Shown piece after piece: positions 18,516-19,784 of a DNA stretch of 19,784 nucleotides. The translations under genes and the position numbers were made by a program. Source of the stretch: Bacteroidota bacterium (lineage in GTDB: Bacteria > Bacteroidota > Bacteroidia > NORP154); NCBI GenBank assembly GCA_002401055.1, contig NVRZ01000035.1, forward strand, positions 1 to 19,784, in the 5' to 3' direction. The first letter of the stretch is position 1. Every line of letters starts with the position of its first letter. Under the pieces are notes generated by a model. That model was not told where the DNA came from, made no database searches, and was given only the letters and a program-made list of their open reading frames with translations.

Positions 18516-18518
18516 CTA
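18516..18518 (-). other. In-frame TAG interrupting the SprB-repeat adhesin
   Basis: Codons around it read GTT CTG GGA TGC TAG GCG ACA GGA AAT. The frame and the repeat register are the same on both sides, so a single substitution suffices (for example CAG, TCG or AAG to TAG), with no insertion or deletion. In the four sister repeats this position is Thr or Phe. TAG is an ordinary stop for glnN and both glycosyltransferase genes here, and RF1 is encoded, so reassignment is unlikely. Confidence 0.85.
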
Positions 18519-19784
18519 GCATCCCAGAACATCTGTTACGGTTACAGTATAATTATCGGCTGGAATATTTTGCGCAGGGTTTGCTGTTATTCCCGAAGGA
18601 TTCCATGAGTAACCGTATAATCCGTTACCTCCAACAGCTATTACAAAGGCTGAACCGTCACTCAACCCACAATTTGCATCAACCGCAGACATGGTAAGCG
18701 TTATTAAATCTGGCTGGATAATTACAACTGATGTAGTATCTGTACAACCATTTGCATCAATTACTGTAAGGCCATAAGACCCTGCACACAATCCAACTGC
18801 GATCTGTGTAGTTTGTGTTCCTACATCATTCCACTGGTAGGTATAAGATCCCGTTCCACCTGACGCAAGTGCAGATGCAGTTCCATCACAATCACCATTA
18901 CAAGTGGTAGGCGTTTGTCCAGAAATAACAACACTTAACAATGGAGGTTCAGTAATGGTAGCGGATATACTTCCTGTACAACCATTTGAGTCAACAATGT
19001 TTACAATAAAAACTCCGTCGCATAATCCCGATGCTTGCGCTGTCGTTTGAGCGTCTGGATCATTCCATGTATAAGTGTAAGGCGCGTCTCCATTGCTAAC
19101 AAGTACTGTTGCAAATCCGTCACACACATCCTTACAAGAAGTGTTTCCGAAAGCAGAGATAGATAGTGTTGGAGCACCAAGATCATCAACAATTGCCAAT
19201 GCAATTGCCGTACAACCTGTGTTATCCGTAACTGTTATTCCATAAGTTCCTGATAATAGACCAGTGGCACATGCATTTGTTTGTGCTCCAGAATCACCCC
19301 ATAAATATGTGAACGGAGATATACCTGCAGATACAGTTACACATGCATCTCCATCTGGCAAACCACAGTTGGCGCCATTTGTATCCACAACCAAAGCAAT
19401 GGCAGCAGGTTCGGTGATCGCAATAACATCACTAAGTGTACATCCATTGGCATCGGATACCAGAACCGTATATGTACCAGCAATTAAACCAGTAGCGGAA
19501 TTGGTAACCTGAAGGTTTAAATCATCCCAGAGATATGTATATGCAGTTGTTCCTCCTGTGATATTCGCCGTAGCAACTCCCGTTGAATCCCCACTACATA
19601 AAACATCTGTCGAAGTAAATGCATTGGCCAATGCCAGCGGTTCAGTGATTACAGCTGTGTCAACCAAAGAGCAATTATTGTTATCAGTGACTGTTACGAT
19701 GTAACTACCGGCACACAAGTTAATCGCTAATGCAGCAGACTGTCCGTCACTCCAAATGTATGTATAAGGTCCCGTGCCATTACT
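18516..19784 (-). CDS. Giant SprB-repeat adhesin, upstream part (enters from right window edge, ends at in-frame TAG)
   Basis: The frame is open from the right window edge to TAG at 18516-18518 (422 codons), so the true start lies outside. It holds the end of one SprB repeat and five complete ones, the last broken by the stop right after its GC motif (VTVTDVLGC). The same frame resumes past the stop with ATGNITVNDVPAGVP, the expected tail of that repeat, followed by another repeat. The two parts were therefore one gene. Without the downstream part this product lacks the PKD domains and the T9SS sorting domain. An internal TTG at 19718 could be mistaken for the start; the repeat pattern continues upstream of it (GPYTYIWSDG), so it is not. 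Confidence 0.88.
   Translation of the reverse strand, partial: SNGTGPYTYIWSDGQSAALAINLCAGSYIVTVTDNNNCSLVDTAVITEPLALANAFTSTDVLCSGDSTGVATANITGGTTAYTYLWDDLNLQVTNSATGLIAGTYTVLVSDANGCTLSDVIAITEPAAIALVVDTNGANCGLPDGDACVTVSAGISPFTYLWGDSGAQTNACATGLLSGTYGITVTDNTGCTAIALAIVDDLGAPTLSISAFGNTSCKDVCDGFATVLVSNGDAPYTYTWNDPDAQTTAQASGLCDGVFIVNIVDSNGCTGSISATITEPPLLSVVISGQTPTTCNGDCDGTASALASGGTGSYTYQWNDVGTQTTQIAVGLCAGSYGLTVIDANGCTDTTSVVIIQPDLITLTMSAVDANCGLSDGSAFVIAVGGNGLYGYSWNPSGITANPAQNIPADNYTVTVTDVLGC

Larger units (their letters stand above)
15257..19784 (-). repeat. Tandem SprB-type protein repeats (19 complete, 1 partial)
   Basis: Twenty consecutive units of roughly 225-240 bases, diverged at DNA level but with a constant protein pattern: first Cys, DG, GG-x-PY-x-Y-x-W, (L)-x-A-G-x-Y, VTD-x-NGC, then ITEP or a GP ending. 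Each has a first and a last conserved cysteine. Seven carry an extra CxxxCDG/LCxG cysteine pair and two an ACV/(S/A)C pair. Five units begin with CG and end in a GP-type linker. The array runs off the right window edge, so the total number is unknown. Confidence 0.9.

Noticed and set aside
18516..18518. TAG read as a sense codon through genetic code change
   Set aside because: glnN and both glycosyltransferase genes in the window end at TAG, and the window encodes an RF1 with the PxT motif that reads UAG.
15257..19784. Regular repeats taken as a CRISPR array or satellite DNA
   Set aside because: The regularity is at protein level (75-80 residues); the DNA units are strongly diverged and lack identical repeats with unique spacers.

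Overview
The window looks like chromosomal DNA of a Bacteroidota bacterium, probably a gliding or marine Flavobacteriia/Cytophagia-type organism. The evidence is an AT-rich sequence, promoters resembling the Bacteroidota TAnnTTTG type, a type III glutamine synthetase, the Bacteroidota-style purM-prfA-pyrF run, an OmpA protein built like the type IX secretion (T9SS) component PorE, and a giant SprB-repeat surface protein with a gliding-motility-type C-terminal sorting domain. I cannot name the genus.

Layout: (1) 1-2704, minus strand: 5' part of a large sensor (14 propeller repeats, Y_Y_Y domain, one membrane helix, SpoIIE/PP2C phosphatase) that runs off the left edge. (2) 2910-3665, plus strand: a family 2 glycosyltransferase, the only plus-strand gene. 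It converges tail to tail, with an 8-base overlap, on (3) a tightly packed minus-strand group (9063 down to 3658): purM, prfA, pyrF, a PAP2 lipid phosphatase and an ArnT/PMT-type membrane glycosyltransferase. Start/stop overlaps of 4 bases and gaps of 8 and 27 bases suggest one operon joining purine and pyrimidine synthesis, translation termination and polyprenyl-linked envelope glycan work. (4) 9202-11238, minus: PorE-like OmpA protein. (5) 11434-13713, minus: type III glutamine synthetase, with repeat-rich upstream DNA. (6) 13974-19784, minus: the 3' part (over 5.8 kb) of a giant SprB-repeat adhesin, followed by a clear intrinsic terminator.

The most unusual content is in the adhesin. Its reading frame is interrupted once, by an in-frame TAG at 18516-18518, with the same repeat architecture continuing in the same frame on both sides. 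This separates the export end from the T9SS sorting domain. The repeats also show a strict cysteine rule: in 19 complete repeats every one has either 2 or 4 cysteines, and the extra two always come as one of two matched pairs. This reads like a set of interchangeable, independently disulphide-locked modules. A second class of repeat (CG-type start, GP-type end) recurs roughly every three repeats near the N-terminal side.

Functionally, the PorE-like protein would belong to the secretion machinery or envelope anchoring that the adhesin's sorting domain needs. The two glycosyltransferases and the PAP2 enzyme would form a polyprenyl-phosphate-sugar module. No tRNA, rRNA, CRISPR array, transposase or phage gene was seen, and no stretch longer than 300 bases lacks a gene.
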